DNA of 64,000 nt, taken from positions 10,399,619-10,463,618 of the forward strand of contig NC_052026.1 in the NCBI RefSeq assembly GCF_015832195.1. The letters are read 5' to 3'. The notes under the pieces were generated by a model, which saw nothing but the letters and a program-made list of their open reading frames with translations, was not told the origin of the DNA and searched no databases. Every line of letters begins with the position of its first letter. The stretch's first letter is position 1. Made by a program: the position numbers and the translations under genes. The DNA is from Motacilla alba alba. Its lineage: Eukaryota; Chordata; Aves; Passeriformes; Motacillidae. Of the stretch, positions 1-12,727 are shown piece by piece.

Positions 1-3000
1 TTTATTAATAAATTTATTAATTTGACATGAATAGTTCAGGTGATTGTTCGCCTAGACTGTACCTCTAATATGTGCTGAAGTGTGATTTGCCCTGTAGCAT
101 CATGGCAAACCAGAAGGTGAAGCAGGTAGGCATGGTGATTTTTAGAGCTCTGGCACAGCTTGTTGTGATATATTTTAATGTTAGAGGTTTTTGTATGAGA
201 GAACACAGATCAAACCCTTCTCCACAAGCTGTTATTTTTCATTTCTGCAGCAGCCCAGGAGACACAGAAGCTGTTTTGGGCTGGTGGGAACATGTCCTTT
301 GTGGCATGTCCTCAGTACATGACTGTTGAGGATGCTCAGGCAGTTTGTGTTAATGCATCCTTGACATTGCTTTTTTACCAGTGGATTAACAGTTCCTGCT
401 GGAAGAGTGCAGAGGTGATTAGGCAGCCACCTCTGACCTCCCTCTTAAGTTGGACTTTGCAGCTGAACTTGAGAACCCATATCTTGTTTCATGTGCCTGT
501 AGAAGGAAGAGTTGGTGAGTGGTGAGGCAGGAGCTGGGAATGTTGTGGTGCAGGGTAACAGAATGCACTGTTGCGGGGTGTCTGAGCTGTAACAGTGTTG
601 TCTCTTTTCCAAATTGTATTGCCATAATTTGGGAGCACATCATGCAAATGTCATCTCTGTTGAGTTGTCAGAATCTGCAGCACATGATTTTTGTTTCAGA
701 GAGATCAGTGTGTGTAGGTTTGTGTATGTTTGATCTCATGATCACACTGTTTGTTTTCTTAGTTTGGCACGTGAATCAGATGATTAAAGTTTATTTTCCC
801 TGATTGAATGCTGTCATATTAATGAAAATTGTCTGCATAATTTTTTTTTGATGTAGTGAAATTTTCGAATAGTTGGGCATTCAATCTTTTTCTTCAGTGT
901 TGTGGCATGGTGTTTTACTGGAACACAGCTCAATCGGATTAATCAATAGCTACCTACAGTTGGCATTAACAGACTTATAAAGTGTAGATTTTACACATAC
1001 ATTGCATTCATAAGATAAATAAATAGCAATATATGTTACTGAGTTCCTGGCAGATTGGAAGTTGGCAGCTGGGGATGAGAACCTGGGGGGAGTTGATGTG
1101 TCCTTGGAAGGGGTGGAGGTGTGCCTGAGTGTTCCTTGGGTTAATGCTCCAGATCCATGATGCTTCCTTGAAATTAACTGGAATGTGATTAAACAGTAAC
1201 TGTGGGTGTTTGATATCCTGATGTGTATACAATACAGCAAACATAGGTTTACACATATAAGATATGGAGTTTTAATGTTCTCTAATTTAGGAGGAGCTGT
1301 ACTTTTTGTATTTTTTTTTATTCTTGAAAATAAAAGTGTAGTTTTCTTTTGAGTCTCCAGGATGTAAAGTTTGATCCAACTTATTAACTGTATTCAACAT
1401 TATAATTTTGCAATTATCATTTTTCTTGTAACATTTTTCTTGTCTTTATATACTGGTAAGATAAATTTCCCTTTATAACTTCTAATAGAAAACTAGTGTC
1501 CATATATAAGTGGCATATATATATTACAGGTTTATGTAATTTTATGCTCTAATTAATCAGAATGACATGTGCAAAACTTTATTCCTGAACATGCTCTGAA
1601 TGCAAGAGAATTAAGAGTAAGTACTTGCCTTGCTCTTTCAGAAGGAATCCGTATGTAGTGTAAGTACTGAATTCAAACTAGTGATGGTACATATTTTGGG
1701 CAGCTGTTTGAAGTGAGTTAAATCAGTAGGCTTTTCTGTTTGTTCTCCTTTGTCAGCTCCACTATTTTTAAAATTTGCTAGTACATTGCATTTTGTTATG
1801 TATTCTACACTGCACATCAGCATTTTCATGGCCTGTGTGTGAAGTACCTAGCCCATGGCTTGATGTCAAATATAGTTTTGTACTGTAACAAAACTGGAGG
1901 AGAATGGGGTGCTGAAATCTCACACAGCCTAATTTTCTGTTGAGGAATGAGGATCATAGCTTTCAAAAAAGTGTATATCCTGATGCTGTTGTCATTAACT
2001 ACTGGTGGTGTGGCAGTATTTGGTGGTGTTCTCCTTGCAGCTTGGCAATCTCATATTCCCCATACATTAAATACATGTAGTGTAGCAGGCTCTGTTTTGG
2101 TTTTATTTCCTATGTTCTTCCCAGCAGTGTGCTCTCAGTTCTTCTTCTGTTTTGCCATAACAGCTGGTACCACTACTGCACTTAAGTGATTATGAATTTT
2201 AAATTTTCACAATGGTGTGCCATGGTGTCACTGGGGGTAATGAAGTTGTTACTTGAGCCAAGTGTGACAAAACCTCATTTTTGAAAAAGCATGGTGAGGA
2301 TCCCATTCTCACAGGGATATCCACAGCCCTGGTGCCTTTAGTGCTGTGAGGATGGTATGAACCCCTCGTGTCATTTGAAGATATGATTCAGCTGTATGTG
2401 GTTATCTTGCATATGTATTAAATTGCTATTCTGCTATGGCATGTGTCTGAGACAAAGCGTGCCCACAGGCACTTCTGGACATGTGGCTTGCTGTTTCATT
2501 TGATTGTGGCTTGCAACTTCTTCATTCTGTTTAACCTGTTCTGTAACTTGGCTTTATGTTTTAAATTATTTCAATAACACTAATTACACTGGAAATACAC
2601 TTTAAATTTCTGCACAACTATATTTTAGACAGTGTGTTAAAAGGTGCTGCAAATAAGGCAGTAAGTAGCTTGATGGCAACAGGTAGTGGCTTCAGTGATG
2701 GGAGGAAAATGCTGATATTCTAGGCTTTTCCATACTAAATAGATACTGAGATGTGCTGTTCAAGAAAATCAGTAATGTGACATGTAATTAAACGCTAAAA
2801 AATAAAAATGTAATCATGAATTCAGAATCTAGCATTCTATTTTTCTTTATAGCTTGTGTATGTTTAAAACTTTTCTTGATGAGTATTACTGTTAACTTTA
2901 GAGATTCCAGTTTGCATTTTGTGGGCTACAAAGAGCAGAGATTCAGTTTGGAGATTTTGGTACAAGTTTGCGTCTGTAAATATTTTAAGAGAGGCTCATA

Positions 3001-4628
3001 TGTATTTTAGCATATTAGGGCTTCAGTATAAATTAGATGAGTCAAAGCAATGCCTCACATCTCAAATTATTTCATTAGAATCAGTAAAATTATATGAGTA
3101 TTTAATTGGAACTGCAGTTCATTTCAGTGCCTGTGAGATGGTATTACCTACTTCTGGCTTTGAAGCCCATCATTTTTTTTCTCTCATCTCTCCTCCACCC
3201 TAAATTATTCATAATAGTTGATGATGTTAATTTTGAGATGCTGAAAAATTGCTGGGTACTCTTTCGAGTTCTTCTGACTGCATAAAATCGTTTGTGGTAT
3301 AATTCTTCAGTGCTTATTAGAACTGCACATAATTGTTGATGATGAACATTCAGAGTGCTGGCTGAGTGAGCATGTGCAGGTTGTACTCAGCGTGATTCAG
3401 CACTGCAAAAATCTAAGCTGTCCAGAGTGCAGATTAGCCAAGTGAGTCTTGTAGTGCATCTTGGCTCAACTGATTTCAGCAACAGCAGATAATCACTGAG
3501 GCATACACTGCTGTGCAGTCCTTCAGAACTTAAGTGTTCGGCGTAACTACTGTTTGCATGTGACCAAAATGGAAAAAGGGAGGTGTATACAAAGGAGTGA
3601 GTTATAACAAAGAACACTTTCTGCTTCAGTTCTTGTTCAGAAAACATATGTTCAGCCATGCAGGCAACAGTTGGGGTAAAGACACTGTAGGTTTGGAAAC
3701 AAAAGGCGTGTTCTTTTCTTGCATTCACAATGTTCTCAAACATATTCACTTGTTAGGGACTGGCCTGTCAGCTGGATGATCTTCTTGCAAGCGTGATTTC
3801 TTTTTCCTGACTTCTTTCAAAAGCTTTTTCCCCACAATGTTTTACACTTCATATAATCCACTATGCATGCTAGGCCTGCCTCGGTCTTTGTGCTATTGAT
3901 GATTCAGAGGTGGAGGGGCCATGGTTTGGGGGAATGTGGCTGAAGGGTAACCTTTCAGTCACCCATATATCTGAAGATGCTAAGCCACTCTTATTCCAAC
4001 TATCTTAAGTGGTTTGGTTGCTCTTTCATGATGAGGTGGCTTATACTTCACCTTTAGAACTCTTCCAAACCAATTAGTGCAGCAAAATATTTTGAAAGTG
4101 TTGATCTTTTTACCTTTTTTAGTTTGTAACTACGTATTAAAAATCTTAGAGACTCATCATAACTACTTAAATCATCCAGTAAAAACACTTTTTTTTTTTC
4201 TCAATTGGAAATTCATTCAGTTGTAGCATGCCAGAGTAACCAAAAATTACTTGGGCGTTACTTCTGTTTGGATTCCTTTTTCCTAAATATAAGGTTCAAG
4301 ACCCTGGTATAAATATTCTTATATAGGCATAAAGGTAATGCTTATTTCCAAATGAGCTCAACCTGGTTTAATTTATGACTTTTAAACTCATATAGATAGA
4401 AAATGTACTGCTTTAGCTCCACAGGTATAGATAAATGGAACAACTTTCTAGTGCAGACAAAACCTACAGTTTCTTAGGAAATGTCGAAATGATGTACTCG
4501 CTGTAGGTTTTTCTAGGTCAAACTACTCATCTATCAAGTCAGGTATTCATCCTTTGTTGTCAGCAGTGAATACCTCAAAGCCAGGCAGGGCTGCCTACAT
4601 TTTAATGCATGTCGACTTGTATATAGAG
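1..4628. other. Non-coding spacer, no gene seen
   Basis: This stretch is AT-rich and contains only short open frames with no recognisable domain and no convincing splice context. The longest, about 120 codons on the minus strand at 3387-3749, has the Phe/Ser/Leu-rich look of translated spacer. There are small TG-rich patches around 707-730 and a short T run near 840, but no clear transposon. I see no CpG island and no promoter. Confidence 0.7.
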
Positions 4629-4717
4629 CTTAAGCATATGTCTGACTTTAAGCATTCTGCTCTATAATTGGGTTATGTACATGTTTAGTTTTGATGTGCA
4701 CCATTGAATATAATGGT
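4629..4717. repeat. Decayed ancient amniote interspersed repeat
   Basis: The pattern CTTAAGCATATG, then CTTTAAGCA, then a CCATTGAA-type core followed by TAATGG, resembles a very old repeat shared by turtles, crocodilians, birds and mammals. Its intact copies alternate 'aagcatgtgcttaa' and 'cccattgaagtcaatggg' motifs. This copy is heavily mutated, as expected for an element older than birds. I do not remember the family name with certainty and give none. Old elements of this kind are sometimes retained as regulatory DNA. Confidence 0.4.
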
Positions 4718-6201
4718 AGGGGAGAATGTATAATCTTTGTGGAGATGGTTTCACACCGGCAACTTGAGTTTTCATTCCTTTTATGCTACAGAAATGAAAT
4801 TTCTTTTGTAAAATTCTGTATTCTTTATATTTTATTTAAAACCAGGCATAATGTTTGTCTTAAACCCCATGATGTTATGTTGAAAGTTCTCAATCAATAA
4901 CCAGGACAGTTAGGGAGTTTTGTGTTGGCTTGCAGATTATTCATCTGTTTCGTTGGAGTATTAATAGTGTTATCTGAATTCCCAGCCTGGGAAATTACTA
5001 CTGATGAATGTCCAATGATTAGAATTTCCTGTATAAGACCCTTCAGACCATGAGGATTATTTATTCAACTAGAAAATCCTCAGACAAGAAAACTCCATGT
5101 AAATATTTTCTATTGGAAGGTGCCAGCAAGTGCATTCTTGCCAACATACGTCAAAACTGCCAGAAGATCTGTGAGGATGGGGATTAACTTTTTAGCACTG
5201 TCATCTTAAGAGCTTTGACAGGGAAACATTATTTAAATGTTTTTTCTTTGACTGCATATGACTGAAAAGATGTTAACAGTAGATAAAACTAAAATAGAGC
5301 AGTTAATGATACTGACATATATTCCGAGTCTGCACCTTTTTCTTTTCTTGAGGTCTATGTCAGAAATCCTTGAGAATACTACAGCTTTAAAATAAATTGT
5401 CCTTCCTTCTCAAATGAAATTTGGTGATTTGTCTCCAGTCTGATAAAAGAAAGCACATGCTAGTATATTGCTTCTTTTGAGGAATTTTTTTGTTTTGTTT
5501 TATAGGCTCCTTAAAAGAAATTGTTTTAGATGTTGCTGTGACTTCTCTGAATCTCAGAAAGAAAATAGTTAATAATAATTTCTTTCAGTTCCCGTGAGCC
5601 TTCATTGCACAGTTTGCATATAACAGCTAGTAAGAGTAGAATGTACTGAACCTTAAACAAATCTATTAGGATCACCATGGCAAGAAACTGGGAAAATGGC
5701 AGGAAAAACGAACAATGATTTTGTAAACCCTCCAAAGGTCAGAAAAAGGCTTTCAGTAAGTATGCAGAGGCTAGAAATCAAATCCCATTTCCTATCATAA
5801 GAAACCAGTTGTTGTAGCAGCAGTGGTTAATGTACTGTATGTGAAAGATTTAAGACTAGTTGGAAAGCTTTGCTTCTGTTTTATTAGGCTGCTATTGAAA
5901 AGCCAACAGCATAACTTCAACTAGGTGCTTTGAGATTTCTTAATGGGCTGTCAAGGGCAAGACACCAGGTCTGTGCTATACTAGCTCTTTCCTGTACATT
6001 AAAACAACAGGGGCCAAATGATCATATACAGAAGTATGAATTACTTGATGCTTTCTCTGTTCCATATGGTCAGCCATGTCTTTGGCAATTAATCATGTAC
6101 AGAATCAGTTGAGTGCTCTCTGAAGCATTGAAGTCAACATTTAGTTGTACCTGTGCCAGTGGGGGCAGTGGGGGTTGCGAGCGTAAAATAGCAGGATGAA
6201 G
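4718..6201. other. Non-coding spacer, no gene seen
   Basis: Ordinary AT-rich sequence with no repeat, open frame or RNA gene that I can support. All open frames are below 75 codons. Confidence 0.7.
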
Positions 6202-6230
6202 AGCTGCTGGCGCCGAAGCCAGAGCAGCTG
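6202..6230. other. Short GC-rich imperfect hairpin
   Basis: The left arm AGCTGCTGGC (6202-6211) can pair with GCCAG plus CAGCT on the right (6218-6229), with a two-base bulge and a six-base loop. The GC content and three CpGs in about 30 bases contrast with the surrounding AT-rich DNA. It could be part of a conserved regulatory element or chance. The stem is too short to be a microRNA precursor by itself. Confidence 0.3.
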
Positions 6231-6263
6231 GCTTCTATAAACAACACTTTTTTCCTCTTTACC

Positions 6264-6282
6264 TTTTTTTTTTTTTTTTTTT
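6264..6282 (+). repeat. Poly(T) tract of 19 bases
   Basis: An uninterrupted T run in the + strand, likely length-variable between individuals. No element body is visible beside it. Confidence 0.9.
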
Positions 6283-6289
6283 AACTTTC

Positions 6290-6490
6290 TTTGACAAACA
6301 TGACTCATTTTTCAATATCATCCAGAACATGAGGGTTGCTGAGTGAAACTGTGATATCTGGCATAGTGAATTAATAAACAAAAGGCAGAGAATTGGGTTT
6401 AATGTGCCCAAATTACCGGGTGATAACTTGAACCATACTGGCTGTTTCCATCATATCAATGAAAACGGGCACATTTGCTCATATTTTAAG
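6290..6490. promoter_or_regulatory. Candidate conserved non-coding element
   Basis: This block has high sequence complexity and no repeat character. It holds a nine-base inverted repeat, AATGTGCCC at 6401-6409 and GGGCACATT at 6467-6475, spaced by 57 bases. It also has TGACTCA-like and TAAT-type cores. The texture resembles vertebrate conserved non-coding elements, but this is a judgement by eye and no alignment was possible. Confidence 0.28.
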
Positions 6491-9400
6491 TAGAAATTTT
6501 AAAAGTAAAGAAGAAATGAGCAGGGTTTTGTAATCAATTACTAGCTTTTTTTATCATGGAGGAGTTACAACATGTTAAATTAACATGGCCTAATAGATTT
6601 CAGGTTCTTTTTCCCTCCCCTCTAAAAGGGATCATGTTCTAGTTTCATAGAATTTCATCAGGAAACTTTCACTGAAAGCAATTAAAATGACAAAAATAAG
6701 AGGGAAAATACAGAATAACATTTTAGCCTTGTTTACAGATTTTACTCTTTGTTTTTTCTTTCTGTATTAGTTATTGATTTTTTGGAGATGACTGCTATGT
6801 TAAAGTAGAAGTGATTGGTAAAGGTTCAGAAGTTTGTCCTATTTAAACTGGTGGTGAGTAAATTAAATCTTAACTTTGAGTGAAAAATCGGATTTGTTGA
6901 CCCAACAAAGTAGGACCAAGAGGCAAACTGTCCCAAGTGCCACTTTAGTTCAGACTGAAGGCTAATTTGTTTGACAGAACACTAAGCTTCATGTCTCCAG
7001 TTATACAGTGTTTCTAACCTTACGTCTGACTCCTCATGAGGTCTATATTGAAGGCAGGAAAAAATCTAGCTTTATAGGATTGAAAATGTACCAGTGTGGG
7101 GTTTGGAGTGTTTAGATGCTGGTTTTTCTTGTTTTCTGTAGGCATGTTGTGATATTCACCCAGGACACACAGTTCAGCAGGGTAGTGGCCTGTGGATGTT
7201 AAAACAGAGTTTCTTCAGCTGCACATCTAAGGAAAAATATTGTAAATCTGTTACAATGCCTAGATTGGCTTTGTTATGTATCTAATTTTGTGTGTATATC
7301 CTGGGTGAATAGAAAGACTTGGCTATAACAGCTTCTGTTCAGTGCTCTGTCACTGATATATTTTGTTGGTGATAATGAGAGAAATAGGGTGTTGGTCTCT
7401 TGAAATCTGATCTCAGAACCTTCCTGTCTTACATAATCAGAGAAGATGCTCTGATGGCTCTTGCCTGATATGCTTAAATTTAGTTCTGCTGCTGTACTAG
7501 GAGGGAGGCAAAGAGTGTTCTTTCCTAAATACTATGTTTAATGTAAAAGCCTGGATTTGCTCCTGATACACGTGTACATACACACGCGTGTGTGTGTACA
7601 TAGCTTTGGGCTTTTTGAGAGGCGAGTTGTTTATTTTCAAGACTTGTGCCATTTGGGTTTTACAAGGAAAGCCCTAAATACACTAATAGATCTGTAAGGA
7701 GGATTGGGTAAGATTTACTGGAAATACTAGCAGTACTGCTTATTAAAGAGGTATGCTGGCCAATGAGACAAGGAGTTGCTTCCCACAAGTGATAAGCAAT
7801 TTGTGTAATCTCCTTGCTTAGGTTGTCCAGGATATGTTTTTTGACAGCTCAGGAAGCAGAAGAAAGAAAGTTTCACCAGTTTGTAAACATTACCACCCTC
7901 AAGAGTCTCTGTGAACACAAGGATGAGATAAGACAGGCCGTAGGGCTGGTTGCATTGTTTATTTATTCTACTGTCCTGCAGTCCCAAGTGTGCTGAAAAC
8001 TCCTGAGTCAGTGCTGAGTCCAGTTCAGAATTGTGAAGCCTTCACTCAGCATTGGGCAAAGGGGGCCTCTGCAGGCAATTACCTGTCATTAAAAGAATTG
8101 AGACACAAGATCAGATTTTCTTTGATGGGATGTGCAACTATAGTGATGTTCAAAAGAAGGTCATTCCTGCTCTTTGGAGCAGGGCTTGTATCAGCCAGGT
8201 TTCTGATGGGTTTTTATCAGTGTTGATGTGAGGAAATGGCTTTCCCAGCTGATAACATCTTTGACCGAGTTTCTTGAACCCTTGACCTTTATCAGTCAAA
8301 GTATATATCGAATCCCCTTGTTAAAAATAAATCCAAAACCAAGTTACATGGAAAAGACAACTTTCAAAGGAACATGCTTTATAATATTATTTTACCCAGA
8401 ATGCTACTTTGTTACAATTCGAGATTTTTATTGTGATTATAAGAATAGCAAGTTATTAAGAAATGCCTCTATCAACGCTACACATCAAGCCATGCACTGG
8501 CATTCCAGGTGACCTTACTGCCCTTTCAGCACTGTTAGAAAACAAGTAAATCAGCTAAATTGCTATGTATTGTTGTTGTACGTTGCTTAATAATACTATT
8601 TCACCCTCCAGGTAGCTGTGACTGTACTCTCAGGGCTCAATAAAGAAGCGTTTATGATGTCAGTGTCAAACTATGTGTTTGACTTGAGCCATGTACATCA
8701 CCACATAAATGAAAGGTGTTAACAGAAGGCTGGAGCAATATAATTATATTCTCAGGAAAAAAATAAATTATGTTCAGTTTCCAGAATTATGATGTTTCTG
8801 TAGATGGAGGGGACTTTACTTAATGAAACTCAGGACCAAACTTGCAATTTGACCAGGTCAACAGAATTCATACCATATCACATACAGTGCGATTGTGAAT
8901 ACTTGGAGAAGTGTTCACCCATCTCTGTCTGATAATACTCTATTGACATCATCTTTTCCTCAGATTTTATCTGAAAAATCTTTAGCAACTCCCAGTTTTC
9001 CATGCTCTGCACTTTCTGAATCATTTATTTAGGAGATCTTGATGTTTGTTGCAGCAAATAACTGTACTTTTAGCTTTGTGAGGCATGACATCATTAAACT
9101 TGGGACTTTCCTGAAGTTTTGGGCGGAAGATCTCACCATCACCAGTGGATTTTACTGTCCCTCTGTGAATGAAATGGCCATCCAAACGTTCTGAAAGGGA
9201 AATCATGGTGGACTGTGGCATAGCTGTATGGCTACAGTCTGATCATCCTATAATACAGAGGTAAACTCTGGTTGTAGTGCTCTGTCAAGTCTTGTACGTG
9301 GTAAATATAAAAGTTAAGCCTTAGTAGGTGAATTTATTGTGAATGACAAGGAGTGCTAATTTTCACCATTAAAGAATGTGCATCAGCTCATGTGAGTGTG

Positions 9401-12400
9401 TTTCACTTGCTGAAGTCCTCTATCAAATCCTGCTTCAAACTGTGCAGCTGCTGGAAGTGAGGCTCTAAGGTCAGGATTGTTGAAGTTGGCGGATATTAGA
9501 GCTTGTGGAAAAGATGTTGTAGGTCAGTGCAAGGGAAACCCATGTCATGGAATCCTTATCTGAAAATGCTCTCTGGCTTTTTGTTTGCTTTGTAATGTCA
9601 AAGCAGGGTCAAGAATGTGATCTGTACAGACAGAGTTTTGAACGTTTGGGGTTTTTACAAGAAAATGTTCTTTTTGATGTTTAAGTCCCATATGATGGGG
9701 TAATGCCTTTTGGTAGGCCAACTGATAGAGCTGGGAGGAGGGGAGAAAGATGCTTTTTGTTCTTCTCTTGTGATGCTGGTGCAATAAAGTTATTTTCTGT
9801 CTCTGTGAACCCTGTCATGCTTCTCTCTTGGAATGACCATAGCAGTAACAATGCTACTCCTACTTTACATAGCTTAAGAAATGTATTATCTGCATGTTAT
9901 CGGGGTTTTTTTTTGTGAAGGAAAAAAAAAAACAACTATGTAATGAGGCTAGATCTCTCTGTTTTCACAAACTGAAGATAATAACAATGATTTCTCTCAC
10001 AGAATTCCCAGAGGAATTTTAGTTGGGCAGGACAGAAGGCAATGTGTATGTGATGTTGAGGAGGAGGCAAAATGCCATGTGTTTTGTCACCTTGTTCTAA
10101 TGAGGCAGGTTATGCTGGAAATAGGAATTGCAGCTCTTGGTTGTGTTTTCAAACTCTCATGCACAATTTCCCAGGTCAGAAACTGGTTTTTTTGCCTCCT
10201 TTTCTGTGAAAACAGGTTTGTGCAAGAATTCCATCTATTCTGTCATCCTTCCCAAAAACATTTAGATGCCTTTGATACATTTGCAGAACATGTGACTGGA
10301 GGTTAGAATCTAAAAAATAATTCCATGTCTGTTGGAGGCTGGTTAAGGTGAAAAAGGCAATATAATATCTTCACTTAAGGAAAAGACTCTCAGTCTCTGC
10401 CATGGGACGCTTCTGCACATGGAGGAGCACGTGGGCACTGGTGGATGTAGGACTGGTTGGTAGCTGAGCATCAATCACTTCCTTCCCAGCTTGGCAGACA
10501 TGGGGAAGTGCAGGGAAAGAAGAGAAAGAAATGCTGCAAGAGTCAGTAGGCAAAGATGGAGTGAGGGAGCTGGAGTTAGCTTGGTGGGAGGATGAAGGGT
10601 GATAAGAACATTCCCAGTTCTCTTACATCAACATTAACTGTCAGCACAATGGTTGGGAAGGCCAGTAATTGATCTGCAGTGACTGAGTGTCATCCTGCTT
10701 CACAGATTATTTAAATCCAGTGCATGTATATATCTATATGTATATTTTTGAGCAATTTTTAAATTTATTCCATATGTGAAAAGACTGTATTACTTGTTTA
10801 TTTGAAGTATTTAATGATAAAGAGAACGTGTGGGCATCAGCAGAAATTCCATTCAGCAGTTACAGTACACACAGTTGTTTTATTCAACAGCTTTACCAAG
10901 GAGCAAAGGGGAGGGTGAAGTCCCCCAAACAAATGCTACATTGAGGAATATACTTCTGATATTATTTGATACAAGATAATATTTAGAAAATAACTATGCC
11001 TCAAGAAAACGTGGGCTAGAATGCACAGTGTCTTAGTGTGATACTTAAGGCAATGAGATTTTAAGGTTTACCTTATGTGCCATGTATATTGATTAAATAC
11101 CAAATATATGGTGGCCATTTCTAACCATCATTTACTGTATTGATTTGTCAGCAGTGGAACTGTAATAAAAAAAGCTATTGATTTACTGTCCTTATTTTCT
11201 TATGGGCTTTTTATTAATTTTACACATTGTTTCCTATTTCTAGATTATAATTTTTATGTGTTTCCTCCCTTTAAGACAAGTCTGGTCCTCTCTGAGGTTA
11301 GAAAAGAGCAACAAATTGAGGAACAAAGGAATGAGACCATCAGCTGCTTCCTGCTCCTGCTTAAGGAGAGACAAAAGCTGCGTAAAGAATGGACAGCAAG
11401 GTGAGAAGTACTCCTATAAATCCCCTTGAGTGGGGAAAAGTGACTTAAATTTATTTTTTTTTTAAATTTCCACTGTTCAAACAGTAATTCCTTGAACGGG
11501 GTAGTCCATGTTTCTGTGGGGTAGACTGCTCTCTTACCCATACAGTACAGGCTACTGATAACAGCTTGGTAGGCAGCACTCAGATCAGAGGAATGGTGCC
11601 ACCCAAAGTGCCCTCCACCTATTGCTGACAGTATGAGCCATGCTCTTTGCTGGAATGCTCTGCTAAAACTGCCCTTCCTGGCTCGAGCTCCTCCCATTTC
11701 CCTGTGGGGTCCTGCTGGAGTTCACTGGATGGTGCTGGGTGAGATGGGCACGCGTGTGTGAACTGCTGGAGTTCATGTCATGGGGCTGTTTAACTGTACC
11801 TGAGTCCTTAAAGAGAGCTCCCTGCCACGGATCAGGAGATGCTATCAGCAGCGTTTAAAAATTGTTTATGTTTGTGTTTGGAAAGGTTTGTGTTGCTGGA
11901 ACGTAATCAGCTGAATGCATTTCAGAAGCACCAGATACTTTTAGTTTGTTCAGAAACAGGTGAATGAAAGAGGATTTCCACCATGTTCTACCTTGCCCTT
12001 CTCTTAGGCTGCTAAATGATTGTTGTCACCTTTTTTCACACCAATGACTAAAAGCTATAGGTTTGTACTAATTTTGTAATCTATTATTTTCTTATTTGAT
12101 ATTTATATAAAATATCTAGCAGTCTATGAAATTTTTCTGCCAAATATACAGCTTTTACTTAAAACCAGGATATGTTCCTTACTTACAGTTAAATACAGTT
12201 TTTAGTCAAAAGTATTTTTAAATCAGATTTTTGTTTTTTAAATTTAGCATTTAACTGGCATGATTTTTTTACCTGTACTAATTAAAGTTAAGGGAGATCT
12301 CTTGTATTTTGCTGGTGTAGTTCCTGAGGACTCTGATATTGCTTTTAAAATGTTATCTGTAGATTTTGGGTCTGACACTTGGGTATCTTTTCTGCTCCAA

Positions 12401-12667
12401 ATAATTACAGCAAATGAAGCTAAAACATTTTAGAAACTTTAGATAAAAATTGAACATAATTATACATAATTATTTTACAAATTATAGGTTGTGCTTGATA
12501 AGTTTTTGTTCCAGTGAATATGGAATGTATGCTACTTTTTTAATGTTTCAGAGTAAGCTGGCTCTAAAATATTTTCTGTATTATCATGTGGGATTTACAT
12601 TTTTCTTCTTGAACAATTTAAGGGATTTTTATGGCAGTTTTGGATTTTTAAATGATTTTTTTCAATT
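6491..12667. other. Non-coding spacer, no gene seen
   Basis: AT-rich sequence with scattered T and A runs (for example around 9904-9930) and no supported gene. A minus-strand frame of about 147 codons at 11254-11697 lacks any familiar motif and is not called. A somewhat GC-richer patch lies at 10370-10620. A 13-base direct repeat, CTGCTGGAGTTCA, occurs at 11712-11724 and 11763-11775. Confidence 0.65.
7573..7600. repeat. Alternating purine-pyrimidine near-palindrome
   Basis: The sequence is centred on CACACG|CGTGTG and runs as CA/TG alternation. The two 14-base arms match at 13 positions, so the 28-base stretch is almost self-complementary. Alternating purine-pyrimidine DNA of this type can adopt Z-form or extrude as a cruciform. 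It may equally be a small degenerate (CA)n microsatellite. Confidence 0.75.
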
Positions 12668-12727
12668 GGTTGGGGTTTTTTGGGGGATTTTTTTGGTTTT
12701 TGGGCAGGTGTTTGTTTGGTTTTTTGC
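12668..12727 (+). repeat. GT-rich low-complexity tract
   Basis: Runs of four to seven T alternate with runs of two to five G. The G runs could support a loose G-quadruplex on the + strand. Similar tracts recur at several other places in this window. Confidence 0.8.

Noticed and set aside
6640..6660. TTTCATAGAATTTCATCAGG as a minus-strand CR1 tail
   Set aside because: Only a short CATAGAAT word agrees and the adjacent CR1 3' sequence is absent.
11254..11697. 147-codon minus-strand frame
   Set aside because: Ser/Leu-rich composition without domain, signal or splice evidence, and with no recognised family.
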